Source: Neopestalotiopsis rosae
Taxonomy: Eukaryota; Ascomycota; Sordariomycetes; Amphisphaeriales; Sporocadaceae
Length of the DNA stretch: 64,000 nt
Assembly (NCBI GenBank): GCA_023078685.1
Contig: JALGAS010000013.1
Location: forward strand, 5,001-69,000
Direction: 5' to 3'
This document shows, piece by piece, positions 1 through 9,596 of the stretch (the stretch's first letter is position 1; every line of letters starts with the position of its first letter). The notes beneath the pieces were generated by a model that saw only the letters and a list, made by a program, of their open reading frames with translations, did not search any database and was not told where the DNA came from. Made by a program: the position numbers and the translations under genes.

Positions 1-2980
1 TCAGGCGAGAAATCACCGTCAGCATTTGGGCATCTCAGATATCGCCCCGAGAGGCTTCCTGAGGGGGTCGATAATCACTATGAATTCCCCGTGACCGAGC
101 CGAAGCTACAAGGCTGTATAGAGAACCACGCAGTGAGAATCATTCAGATAAGGAACAGATTTAAGCACCAGGAAAACCCGGAACTATGGCTTGAGGGGCC
201 AGACTTAGCGGCATAACTCACTATTGCTAATGTGCTACGCTCACTAAAAACCACTGCTGTGCTCCCAAGATGGGCGGATCACAGTGGCCGTAGCCCACTA
301 AACACTGAAGTTTTTCCAATAATGGTAATCATTCCAGTATTCAATAGACTACTTACCCACTGAATTTCATTCGGCTACTCCCACTAGGGGCTGAACCTTC
401 TTACTCTTCACTGGGGAGGCTGCTTTCATTCTTTCGAATTCTTGCTTCCTCATGTACCCTACGACCCTTGTTGGGAAGTCCGTGCGGCTCACGGGGTTCT
501 GGTGCACACTTTGAATTTCCGAAAAATTATTTTGTATGGGGATTCCGAAAAATTGACTCACGGCCATACAAATCATCTCCCTGTCTGCACTTTTTTTTCG
601 AACATAGAGAAAATATCCGAAGAAAAGTTCGGGAAAGTGTGTGTGATGGTGCTGGAAAGTCCCTGGATGGTCCTGGGCAGCCGATTTCTCGTGGGTAGTT
701 GGGTGAATGGCTGGTTACAGGGTAACCTGGCTGGCTTCCCACCATGTGGTGGTCATCGACCACCGAAAAAAAGATGTTTTTGCCCACTGCAAAAAAAAGT
801 TTGGCAGTCAAAGGCGACCTAACCTAGGGGTCGAAACACCCATTTCTGAGTAAGTGTAGGGTGGTCTCAGACCTGGGGGGTCACCAAAATCGATATCTCA
901 ATAACTAGGGTAAGTGTGACTTCAGGGGCATCGGGAACGTATAGAGCGTAGGATTCTCGTTCTTTTGATATAGGGTTCGTTCTGCAGGCCCGTGGTTTGG
1001 GTAGTGAATTCTTGCTTTTACCCTGGGTGGTTCCGGGTGGTAGCGCTGAGGGGTATCACGTGATTGCAAAACTCGCCTCTGATCTACAGGGTGTTCTGGC
1101 TGGGTTTCGCTGTGCTAGGGTATCCCATTCCACTCTCTATGCAGCACTGAATACCCCAGCCATACTTGTGTTCGGGTTTATCGTCGTTCACAGCGGATAT
1201 TTGAGTATTCCGTCCGGGTCGGTACAGGGTAAGCCGTTACAGGGTAGGTCGTTACAGGGTAAGTCGTTCCCGGGTAGGTCGCCCCAAGGTACTGCACCAG
1301 GTATGTAGAGTGCATTTGTTGGTCTTTTTTTCCCGGCCAGTCCGGGAAAGTCCCAAACTCAAGTCGCTGAACACGAATATGGTGCCCATTAAGCTGCCAG
1401 GTCACCAAAGTCTATATCTCGGGTACCGGCTTAGCTATGGCTAATCGGGGTGATACGTTGAAAAGAGGAGGTCTAAGAGGCAGAGAAGAGCTGGTTAGGA
1501 AAGGTGGCAGCCCAGGGAATATAGGGAAAATCAAGTTCATACCATCGTTACAGGGTAGGTCGTTACAGGGTAAGCTCTCTCGACCCGGGTGGGAAAATAT
1601 AGTCTGGCGGCAATCTAAGCAAGACTGGCAGTACCTAGCTTAGTGACGATTTCCGGGCTGTTTACGAACAGCTATCTGCTTAATCTATTCAAGGGCTTAT
1701 AGGTGTGAATAGCTAGGTAGAAGTTTTTTTTGTTCCGGACACTTCGAGTTCCCAATCAAAGTTGAATCAACAAAGTGCAAAACGATACCTGAAATAATCA
1801 CCCGGTCACTTGATATCATATCTCTAGAATGGACCGTCTCATCTATTCCCGAGTGGTCTGAGTTAAATCAACGCTGTAGACTCGTTCGAATAGGTGTCGT
1901 TGGGTTGGCGTAGCTATTACAGTTCGTAAGATAATCGTCGATATAGTGTTGTTCGTTCCCGGGTAGGCCGTTACAGGGTAGGTCGTCCCACTACGGGTGA
2001 CGTTCTTGCAGTGCAGTTCCGGGTCTGTAGGGTGGGTACAGGGTAAGCTTACCGAGCCAGCCTACCCGACACCCTTCTGAGAAATGTGGTCGTTACAGGG
2101 TAAGCCGTTACAGGGTAGGTCGCTCCCGGGTAGGTTGTTCCAGGGTAACCTCTCTTACCTTTGCGTGCCTAACCCGGCCGACCCGAACAGTCGCAGACTG
2201 GGAACAGCAAAACGACCCGCCCGAAAACGCGCCCCCCTAAAAATAGGACCCTCAACCCGGCGATTTACCCGATTTTGGGCCAAACTACCTGTTACCTACC
2301 CTGTACCTACCCGGTAACGGTGGGCGGACCTACCCTGTAAGAGTCCAACCCGCGATCCGTTCCGGGGTAACCTGTCTGACCCGGCCTACCCTGTAGCGAT
2401 TTCTTCACCAGCGATTTGCTCCCGGGTAACTTGCATCAGCCGGCCTACCCGGTAAGGAATAACTTCTCCGCGCCTGAGTACAGGGTAATCTCGATGGTGC
2501 AACCAACCCTGTAACGATCAAATTTGGTCAGAAAGTCGCTGGATACAGCATTGACGGTGGCATTTCAAAGGATTCTCGGCACTAGGAGGACGAATTGTTA
2601 GTATGGTAGTGGTGTAGAAAGGCGCTGAAGACCAGAAAACCCTCTACCCGGACTGGCTACAGGGTAACCTAGGTGAGCTATCCTACCCTGTAATCATACA
2701 AACAGAACATTTCGCATGTCTGAGCCATGCTTACCCTGTAACGCATTTCGAACGGCAAAGAATCAATCCATCACTCTCACGGCCACCTCGCCATCATTCA
2801 TAGTACACCTTTCACACAGCTTACCCGGTAACGCAGAAACTACAGCAAAACAACAAGACAAACACATGCACAATCCAAGATCGGCAGAGCCTACCCTGTA
2901 CCAACCCAAGAACAAAAAAAGAAAAGAAAACAAATTGAGAATCCTCAACTTATCCATACTAGATGAAATAAACTGAGAAA
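1..2980 (-). repeat. rDNA intergenic spacer with ACAGGGTA repeats
   Basis: This stretch has no convincing gene and lies directly downstream of the 28S 3' end (which is on the minus strand), so it is read as rDNA intergenic spacer. The exact 8-mer ACAGGGTA starts at 717, 1224, 1239, 1254, 1550, 1565, 1973, 2038, 2095, 2110, 2480 and 2659. Its complement TACCCTGT starts at 2297, 2331, 2387, 2684, 2732 and 2892. Several neighbours are exactly 15 bp apart (1224/1239/1254, 1550/1565, 2095/2110), which defines a 15-bp tandem unit of the form GTTACAGGGTARGYC. Variant copies with CCCGGGTA are interspersed. Ten of the twelve forward copies lie left of 2120 and all six reverse copies lie right of 2297. 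Spacer identity is an inference from position. The outer 600 bases hold nothing I recognise. Confidence 0.6.
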
Positions 2981-3394
2981 TCTAGGCGAAGAAGGGCTTA
3001 CCCTCAGCAGATCGTAACAACAAGGCTACTCTACTGCTTACAGGACCCTTTCGCACAGCTAAGTCGTCTGCAAAGGATTTAATCCCACGCGTGCTTAAAT
3101 TACAATACGCGAAATACCAATCAACACTTCAAGTTAAAAGGAGGAATCGCCTGCTAAGATTCGAGGCCGGAGCCTATTCGTATCCAACTACAACGTGTGG
3201 GAAGTAACACCGCGTTCTGGCATGGATTCTGACTTAGAGGCGTTCAGCCATTATCCAGCAGATGGTAGCGTCGCGGCACTGCCCGGTCGGACAGCCGCAA
3301 AAACCAATTATCTGAATGAGCGGTTCCTCTCGTACTAAGCTCAATTACCATTGCGGTGTGGTCATCAGTAGGGTAAAACTAACCTGTCTCACGA
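2980..3394 (-). rRNA. 28S (LSU) rRNA, 3'-terminal fragment
   Basis: The minus strand carries the conserved 3' end of nuclear large-subunit rRNA. Recognisable blocks include TCGTGAGACAGG, the stretch around CTCGTACTAAGC (plus strand, 3328-3339), GGATTCTGACTTAGAGGCG (3223-3241) and GATCGTAACAACAAGGC (3010-3026). The mature 3' end is estimated near 2980 by analogy with yeast 25S and is not exact. The match to conserved 28S stops after plus-strand ACGA at 3394, where CGGTCTAAACC would be expected; unrelated AT-rich sequence follows. Only about 415 bases of the LSU are therefore present, so it cannot make a functional rRNA alone. It is either a dispersed rDNA fragment or the broken edge of the rDNA array. 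Confidence 0.85.
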
Positions 3395-3644
3395 ACCTTA
3401 ATAACTTCGCTAATAAGCTAATACGAATATATACCCTTGCAAAAAATAAATAAATATATTATAATTAATGCAATATAATATAGGGTGTTAAAGTAGTTGT
3501 ATTAAAGATGGTAGAAGGAAAGCTGGTGGCTTTGCCATCCAGCAGCTGTAAGCTTATAAGCTCTTATCGGAGCTTATCAGCTTATTAGCTCCCTTATCTA
3601 CGGATGCCCGCCCCACATCAGTGGGCCGTGCACTATCTACAACA
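3395..3644 (-). mobile_element. candidate LTR fragment next to the rDNA break
   Basis: Read on the minus strand, this sequence begins with TGTTGTAG at 3644. Two bases upstream is a run of seven G (plus-strand C at 3647-3653). A purine run followed by a TG-starting sequence is the arrangement expected at a polypurine tract and the start of a 3' LTR. The interior is AT-rich toward 3420-3480 and holds several short AGCTTA-type palindromic repeats near 3550-3590. The far end abuts 28S sequence at 3394/3395, but no clean CA terminus or target duplication is visible there. The element family cannot be named and no coding part remains. Confidence 0.35.
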
Positions 3645-3944
3645 GTCCCCCCCTGGTATAACGTGTCAATAATCACGGTAAATAGCGCAATCACTTAGCT
3701 AATAACCCTATATTATTTAATAATGCGATAGCAGCTGCAGCTGCCCTACTAACCGGCCACTGGCACGCTACGTATCACGCAGGTCGGATTAATAGCTAGT
3801 TAGGTACGATATGATATTGTATATATAGGGGTATGATAAGTACAAAGCTGAGACTTGGATCCTAAGTAAGAAGCGGAAAGCTCGTCATACTTAAGTGAAT
3901 CGGTCCCGGTACACTAGGGATTATCCCTTGGTATCCAAGCCATG

Positions 3945-4063
3945 ACAACTGTATATAAAGCACCGCTCGTCGCTCCGTAGATTCTCAGTTCTTCGTCTTT
4001 AGATCAATACACACTGATGTGGTATACATCAGCTCAGCCTATGTGACCTCCCGGACCGTAACA
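3945..4063 (+). mobile_element. possible truncated LTR (TATA box to CCGTAACA end)
   Basis: A TATATAAA box at 3952-3959 is followed about 110 bases later by CCGTAACA ending at 4063. This resembles the U3/R to U5 end of a fungal LTR with TGTTACGG...CCGTAACA ends. The matching TGTTACGG start was not found in the preceding 300 bases, so it would be truncated. The assignment rests on two short motifs only. Confidence 0.22.
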
Positions 4064-4072
4064 TGCACTAAC

Positions 4073-4390
4073 TGTGATGGCAGTGACCATCCCGGTGGTG
4101 ACCGGCCACCGGCACCACGTTAGTCCGGTCCATAGTCCATAGGTAGATAGGCAACTGGTGAGCTCCATCCATTTGAGCTCACCAGCTTACAATTACAACA
4201 CACTGGTGGTCCTTACCACCAGACCTGCAAGCCAAGTTCATCAGGTGCGTGACACTAACAATGTGTTGTAATTGTATAAGCTGGTGAACTTACATGGATG
4301 GAGCTCACCAGCTGCCTGTCTATGGGACTATGGACTGGACTAACGTGGTGCCGGTGGCCGGCCACCATCGGGATGGTCACTGCCATCACA
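4073..4390. repeat. long imperfect inverted repeat (foldback)
   Basis: The left arm (4073 to about 4202) and right arm (4262-4390) are reverse complements over roughly 130 bases with scattered mismatches and small indels. Matching anchors are TGTGATGGCA (4073-4082) with TGCCATCACA (4381-4390), and ACAATTACAACACA (4189-4202) with TGTGTTGTAATTGT (4262-4275). The loop is about 60 bases and contains its own hairpin, CTGGTGGT (4203-4210) with ACCACCAG (4215-4222). No ORF lies inside. It could be a foldback or MITE-type element or a head-to-head duplicated fragment. No flanking target duplication was confirmed. Confidence 0.75.
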
Positions 4391-5436
4391 CGTGACAACA
4401 TTGAGGTTAATTCCTAGGTGCCTCGTCTCTTCCTCCATTGCCCCATCCTCTCAGCGTAGTCCTGCGCCCTCATCCCCCATGGCAATGGTTAATCCGGCCG
4501 CGTGAAGGGGCAGCTGCCAGCTCGGGCGATTGTCAGAGCCATATCCACAGCATCTATGTCATGGAGCACACATGCCACTATCCGGAGATGGGCACAGAGC
4601 ATGCTCGCGATCGTTGGGAAAGATCACAAACCAGGACCTATATGCCCACGGGACGGGGACGGTGTTATACAACATCTGCCATGACAATCTACCTTCATTG
4701 TCCCATTGCTTGCGCTAAGCGACAATTGCCTTCGTCAGATCAAGAAGATATGGCTCCAACCGCACCGATGTTCATTGCATCGGGACCGTGGTTGCCAGTT
4801 GGACGGGGACCGGTTGTAGATGCCTGGTGGAGGGATGACCGATGGACACATCGCTGTTGATTCTGTGCAGAAGAGCAACGAAAATCGCTGAATATGGTCG
4901 GTAGGGAAACGAGCTAGACCTCGCGTTCCTCCAGTCAGGACTACAGCTTGTGGTTGGCTGCATCACGCACTGCAGCAATTCAGATCTGGTTATTCATCAT
5001 GGTGCGGACACTTTCTTCTCCCAAGGTTTCCTCCTTGTTTGGAAGCTGTGAAGGTGAAGTTACCTTGAGAAGCTCGAGGTATCATAAGCAGGTGGCTGTG
5101 TTGCGCTCTTTGAGGAAGCTTTGTCGATTGAGATCAGGAGCCTTCTGAGGCTGGTTCATACATTGAGCTGGCGTGGACATGATGCAATTGTTGACACATG
5201 GGAAGGAACCCCATCTATCTCGAGCAGTGATGTCACGATGAGCTCGAAAGCCACGCAATGGCACATGCTTGCAATCATCGGGGAACGATCATGATCTGGA
5301 CCTATATCCCAACGGGAGGACATTGGCACACAGCTTATGCTGTTACACAGAAGAGGATGGACAATCATCGGTGCAAATCTCTTGCCATTATATACGGATT
5401 TGTGTATGCACACACTTTGCGAGACTATGTAGACTT
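4391..5436. other. intergenic, degenerate repeat remnants
   Basis: No gene is supported here. Open frames such as 4438-4860 are short, overlap each other in all frames and show no protein-like conservation. Two 53-bp segments, 4600-4652 and 5264-5316, are clearly related (both begin CATGCT and share GGACCTATAT) but have diverged. This suggests old duplicated repeat material. The right end overlaps the 3' side of the HEL2-like gene. Confidence 0.5.
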
Positions 5437-7803
5437 TTATCCCCACTGGACCAAAACTTGCTTGCGCCCTTGCTTTCCCTTCTTTTTACCCTTTCCACTG
5501 TCTATCTCCTCTTCAATCGCTGCCGAGTTGTCTTGTGATGTGCTCGCGGAACCAGCGCCCCAGCTGAATCCAGTGTTCCTTCCACCAGTGTCTCTTCTTA
5601 CTGCTCCAGTGCCATAGCCAAAAATCGTGGTCGTTGGCTTTGGGGCCGCTGGCAGGGCCGGAAAGTTGTCATCCCGACCAGCTGGTCTTGTGTTACGCGC
5701 AGGCTGTGATGTGTTTGCCGGTGTCCACTGACTTGAGGTAGTCGTGCGCGTGGCTCCGCCCGAACGAGCTGTCGGTAAGGCGGGGAAAGAAGACGTAGCC
5801 GGCAAAGGCCGAGTCGAACCACTTGCTGCCGCCCATGATGTGGATTGTGGCGATGATCGCTGGGATTGCTGTGTCGAGTTCTTCAGCTTCAAAACACGGG
5901 TTGTATGACGCTGTGATGGTGCAGCAGTACTAGCTGTTGCAGAGCTTGATGCAGCTGCTGCCCAACCACTGCTTGCAGTAGTTGCACCATGCATTCCAGA
6001 AAGCGCCGGTAAAGTTGGGTAGTCCTCGTTGATCGCGCGCCAGTCGTTCCATGCCTTTCGCAGTGTCTCTGCTTTGGCCTTATCCTCAAACAAGTCTGCA
6101 ACCTCTCTTACGAGTGTACCCAATGCCGTGGTCGATGTCTCTGCAAATAAGGTAAAGAATGAATCTACCAGAGTTGTCGCTGCCGTTTTGTTGTTTTGGT
6201 ATGACGATATGAGGTTTCGGAAACGCGCAATCTTCGACGAGTCATTCTGAAGAAGGTTTGACGCTCGCTCAATGACGGCAGCATGTCGCATGAGACGCGC
6301 GCGCTCCTCAGTCGTCAAATCGGGGTCCACGAGACTGAGACTGTCCATCTCTGCAACAGGCGCCGAACTGTTGGATACTGCAGCAGTGCCGCGGTTACGA
6401 TTGGCTGCCGGGGCCGCACTTGTCGAGGCTGGGGCTGCGACAGACTGCTGTGATAGTTGACCACCAAAGGTCCGATTGGAGACAGACTGAGACGAGTGAA
6501 TGGCCATTTGCCTCTGAAACGCCAGCTCATCTCTTCGTAACGGCTGGGCGGAGCTTGCCGGAATTGCTTCAGCATTGGGATCACGCCCACGCCCTCTTCG
6601 TTCCCTCTCGCCGTCACCTTGTCCACGAGCACCGGCCCTGCCTCCACCTCCTCCACGTCTCTCTTGCTGGTATGACGTGCGGAAATCGAAGCCTGCCATA
6701 TCGACAAGCCTAGCATCTCGGCGTACATCCTTGGACAGTGAACTGCCGTGTTCACTCAGCTGGTGTGCCTTGAGGTCCATCTCGGACGCAAAGACGACAA
6801 ATTTCTTCTCTTGACATTCACGATCCATGCAAGGATGATGGTCCTTCTTGAAATGTTGTTCGAGAGCATTGTAGTCAATATAGTAATGAGGCTGCCGCGG
6901 ATCTTCGCGATCACAGAGGAAACATCTCTCGTGCTTATTACGGCAATGCTCGTAAAGCTTGTCGCCGTCGTAGAAACGCTGCCCGCAGAAGGCACACAAC
7001 GGGTGGCCCTTGAAACCTGTCTGATCTACGGCACCAGGACGGTCGTCGCCATGGCGCATATGTCTCTCAAGCTCCTTGTCGGCGAATAACTCGTGTTCAT
7101 GTGTAAAGACCTTTTTGTTACGCGTGCAAAGATCGCACATCTTCTTATGATGAGTGCTGCGCACATGGCGGTGGAGGTCCGGCCAACTGAGTCCAGCGAA
7201 GTCGCACTCGGTGTCGGGACAGTTATATCGTAGTAGCAAGACGGTGTCGCCCACAATGTCTTCCTTGTTGTAGCGAATGCCAATGTTATCATCTGTGGTT
7301 GTGATGTCAGGCGCACCAACAGAATAGTCTTCGAATCGCTTGGTCGCATCATCTGTGAAAATGACGTACGGTGCCGCCGTTCGGCAATGGGCGCATTCCT
7401 TATTCTTGTAGAGTGCCCTCATGCGCAATGCGCAAATGTGGCACGTTCTATGGTTGCAAGGAGCAACAGACTGATGGATGACCGGACTAGCACAGATGAA
7501 GCAGACTTCGGCCTCGACATCGTCATCGGCATCGTCGGCGCTGGTGGTGGGGAGAGTGGAGTTCAGGGTGCTGACAGGTTGTGCAGCCGGCGTGAGAGCC
7601 TGCTCGGTTTGCTGTGGTGCTCTGGGCCCGCTCACTGTTGCTGATGCTGCTCCTTTACCGCGGCCCCCTCGACGGCCTCCTCTGGCATTATTCTGATTGC
7701 CACGACCTCTGTTCCTTCCTCTCCCTGATCCTTGGCCCTCTCCATGGCCACGTCCCGTACCCTCACCAGAAGCTGCGCCAGACGCTCCTGAGGCGGATGC
7801 CAT
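5437..7803 (-). CDS. HEL2: Hel2/ZNF598-type RING E3 ubiquitin ligase
   Basis: This single-exon gene encodes 788 aa, starting at the ATG at 7803. The frame is open upstream to 7965, but that extension is basic, UTR-like sequence, and the MASASG start fits a Gly/Arg-rich N-terminus. Residues 1-60 are rich in RGG/GRG. A RING finger spans about 101-140 (CFIC, CNHRTCHIC, CAHC). A row of C2H2-type zinc fingers follows at about 185-375 (for example CDLC, CAFCG, CFLC with paired His). The remainder is disordered and ends in a Lys/Gly-rich tail. This order is that of Hel2/ZNF598, which senses collided ribosomes and ubiquitinates 40S proteins to trigger ribosome-associated quality control in the cytoplasm. 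Function is inferred from family architecture. It is divergent from the SWIB gene across 1.8 kb. Confidence 0.92.
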   Translation of the reverse strand: MASASGASGAASGEGTGRGHGEGQGSGRGRNRGRGNQNNARGGRRGGRGKGAASATVSGPRAPQQTEQALTPAAQPVSTLNSTLPTTSADDADDDVEAEVCFICASPVIHQSVAPCNHRTCHICALRMRALYKNKECAHCRTAAPYVIFTDDATKRFEDYSVGAPDITTTDDNIGIRYNKEDIVGDTVLLLRYNCPDTECDFAGLSWPDLHRHVRSTHHKKMCDLCTRNKKVFTHEHELFADKELERHMRHGDDRPGAVDQTGFKGHPLCAFCGQRFYDGDKLYEHCRNKHERCFLCDREDPRQPHYYIDYNALEQHFKKDHHPCMDRECQEKKFVVFASEMDLKAHQLSEHGSSLSKDVRRDARLVDMAGFDFRTSYQQERRGGGGGRAGARGQGDGERERRGRGRDPNAEAIPASSAQPLRRDELAFQRQMAIHSSQSVSNRTFGGQLSQQSVAAPASTSAAPAANRNRGTAAVSNSSAPVAEMDSLSLVDPDLTTEERARLMRHAAVIERASNLLQNDSSKIARFRNLISSYQNNKTAATTLVDSFFTLFAETSTTALGTLVREVADLFEDKAKAETLRKAWNDWRAINEDYPTLPALSGMHGATTASSGWAAAASSSATASTAAPSQRHTTRVLKLKNSTQQSQRSSPQSTSWAAASGSTRPLPATSSFPALPTARSGGATRTTTSSQWTPANTSQPARNTRPAGRDDNFPALPAAPKPTTTIFGYGTGAVRRDTGGRNTGFSWGAGSASTSQDNSAAIEEEIDSGKGKKKGKQGRKQVLVQWG

Positions 7804-9596
7804 CGTCCGTTCGACGGCTTGCGAAGCGCTTAGGACAAAGGAAGTAGTCGAGCTTCTTGATGCTTGGAAGGGTCGCCGTCGGATGGGCACAATGCGGAAA
7901 ATGACGCCTTGTCTTTTCGATCTTGAGTCTCGGTAACAGAGTTTCAGCCGGCACGAAAATGACAAGAGTGGGTAGAGGCATGTATTTAGCTGTTACGCAG
8001 GCAAAATCATCGACTCAACAGGCACATGGTGGGGCATTTTATTCAGCAAGCTCATACAATTGACATTGGTGTGGATGATCATTGCCCCGCCATAATCAGC
8101 CACCTTCTGGCGAAGCCTCATTCGGCCAATGAGTCAAACGTGGCTGAGCACATGCAACAGCCATTTGACAGACTATGTCAAAGACTGGGACATTGCAGAA
8201 TGACATTTCCGGTGACTAACATAATTATATCACACCCATAATGGCAATCATTCTGAATCATTCATCGTGGGATATGGGACACAGATCATGTCGGAACGGC
8301 TTTAGCGGTACCTCACTGACGATTGCAGGTGCTTCAGCCAAATAATTGAAGATAGTATTCCGTAGAACGATCGTGGGCTTTCTGGCAAAATGACGTGAGC
8401 TGGCAAAACAAGCAATGCCAGTCTTGTTCAAAGCAGTTTGGATAGTGTATAATCACCATTAGGCTGCATGTACCCTCCCATTTGCCATCAAAAAAGATAT
8501 TGCAGCGTGTAAAAGTCTTGGGTTCTCTCTCATTAGCACAAGCACATTTCGATGTGCTCGGACAGAAAGCTGCTGACTGGGCGTTGTAGCTATAGCACGC
8601 TAGTCCTTTCTCGACTCTCTCAGCGAAATGACAAGACTGACAAAGCTGGGAGCCGCCATATATCTTTAGCCGCGTGATCGGGAAGAAGCGCCATTGGTTC
8701 ACAGCGCTAAAATTCCTATTGGGCCTTCCGTTCCCGGTCGCTCTGAGCGATCAGCCCGCCAGTGGTTTGCCAGTGCCGACCAATGGATCATTCCCCAGCA
8801 CCAACTCCACATTCGCGAACAAAGGTCAACCTACGCCATTGAGGAATCGCGAATGGAATCCCAGCTACACTGAGTTGTTGACGACCGTTTTTTATTTGCC
8901 GTCTAGTCACCTTTTTCAGCAACTGCCTGGACTTGCGCCTGCTTGCGATAAACTTTTGAGGTTTGCCCAAGTCCGGCTTATTGTGTTTTCCCTATTCCAT
9001 CAAGACATACCTAACCTTCCTCGCCTCCGTCACGCCCGCGTCCAGCTCCCAACTGCAACGAGCCCGCAAGTTCTCCTGGATCTTGCCCGTTGGCATAGGC
9101 CATCCACCCTTGACGAAGTCGAAATATCCACACGGCTCGTATCACAGCATCTCACCAGCTGGACGTAATACCGAACAAATATACGCCACGATTAGCCCGA
9201 AATAGTGTCCATTGCCAATAGCAGAACTTGATCGCTCCTGCCAACAATACTCTGTCACGGCCCACGACCCGATAACCTGCATCGTGGGAGCTCAGTGCAC
9301 TCAGATCAGTGGAATCTAGAGCTACAGAACGGAATCCACTGCCTCTTTTGCAGAATCGCAACTTGGTTCAGCCGCATAGTGGTTTTTACAGAGCCTAGAC
9401 GAGACTCCCGTGATGCGTTAACGGAGGATTATTGGAGCCTGCCTGCCTACATTCTCACACCTTCACGGTGCGCTCGCGCTTGCAGTCCTGAAGTCTTTGT
9501 CTCCAGTCAAATCTAGATACTGGGATCTTTCGCATTCTCGCAGTCTCCAGTTCTGCAATCTTCTTCCAAGCTCCGCCATATCCATCATACCCCAAG
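7804..9596. promoter_or_regulatory. divergent intergenic/promoter region HEL2-SWIB
   Basis: About 1.8 kb separates the start codons of two divergent genes. Overlapping short frames on both strands (for example 8334-8702 minus and 8674-9168 plus) lack ATG starts or recognisable content and are treated as chance. Pyrimidine-rich plus-strand sequence near 9500-9596 is consistent with the 5' leader of the SWIB gene. No specific regulatory site is claimed. Confidence 0.5.

Noticed and set aside
367..576. Minus-strand ORF ending in RVVGYMRKQEFERMKAASP...
   Set aside because: Composition looks protein-like for about 40 residues, but there is no recognisable domain, no neighbouring exon, and it lies in spacer-like DNA.
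997..2317. Several ORFs of 68-103 aa with GKPLQGRSLQGK-type repeats
   Set aside because: These are translations of the 15-bp spacer repeat and occur in several frames and both strands.
2480..2489. ACAGGGTAAT resembling half of the I-SceI homing endonuclease site
   Set aside because: Only ten bases match, and it is one variant of an abundant local repeat; coincidence is likely.
1200..2900. Repeats rich in GGGTA considered as telomere sequence
   Set aside because: The unit is 15 bp and lacks any TTAGGG array.
4438..4860. 140-aa plus-strand ORF
   Set aside because: Overlaps other frames, sits in degenerate repeat DNA and has no recognisable feature.
7804..7965. 54-residue N-terminal extension of the HEL2-like protein
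   Set aside because: Basic, low-conservation sequence upstream of a better MASASG start; more likely 5' UTR.
8674..9168. 164-aa plus-strand ORF upstream of the SWIB gene
   Set aside because: Begins at GTG, has no internal ATG with protein-like content, and lies in a promoter region.
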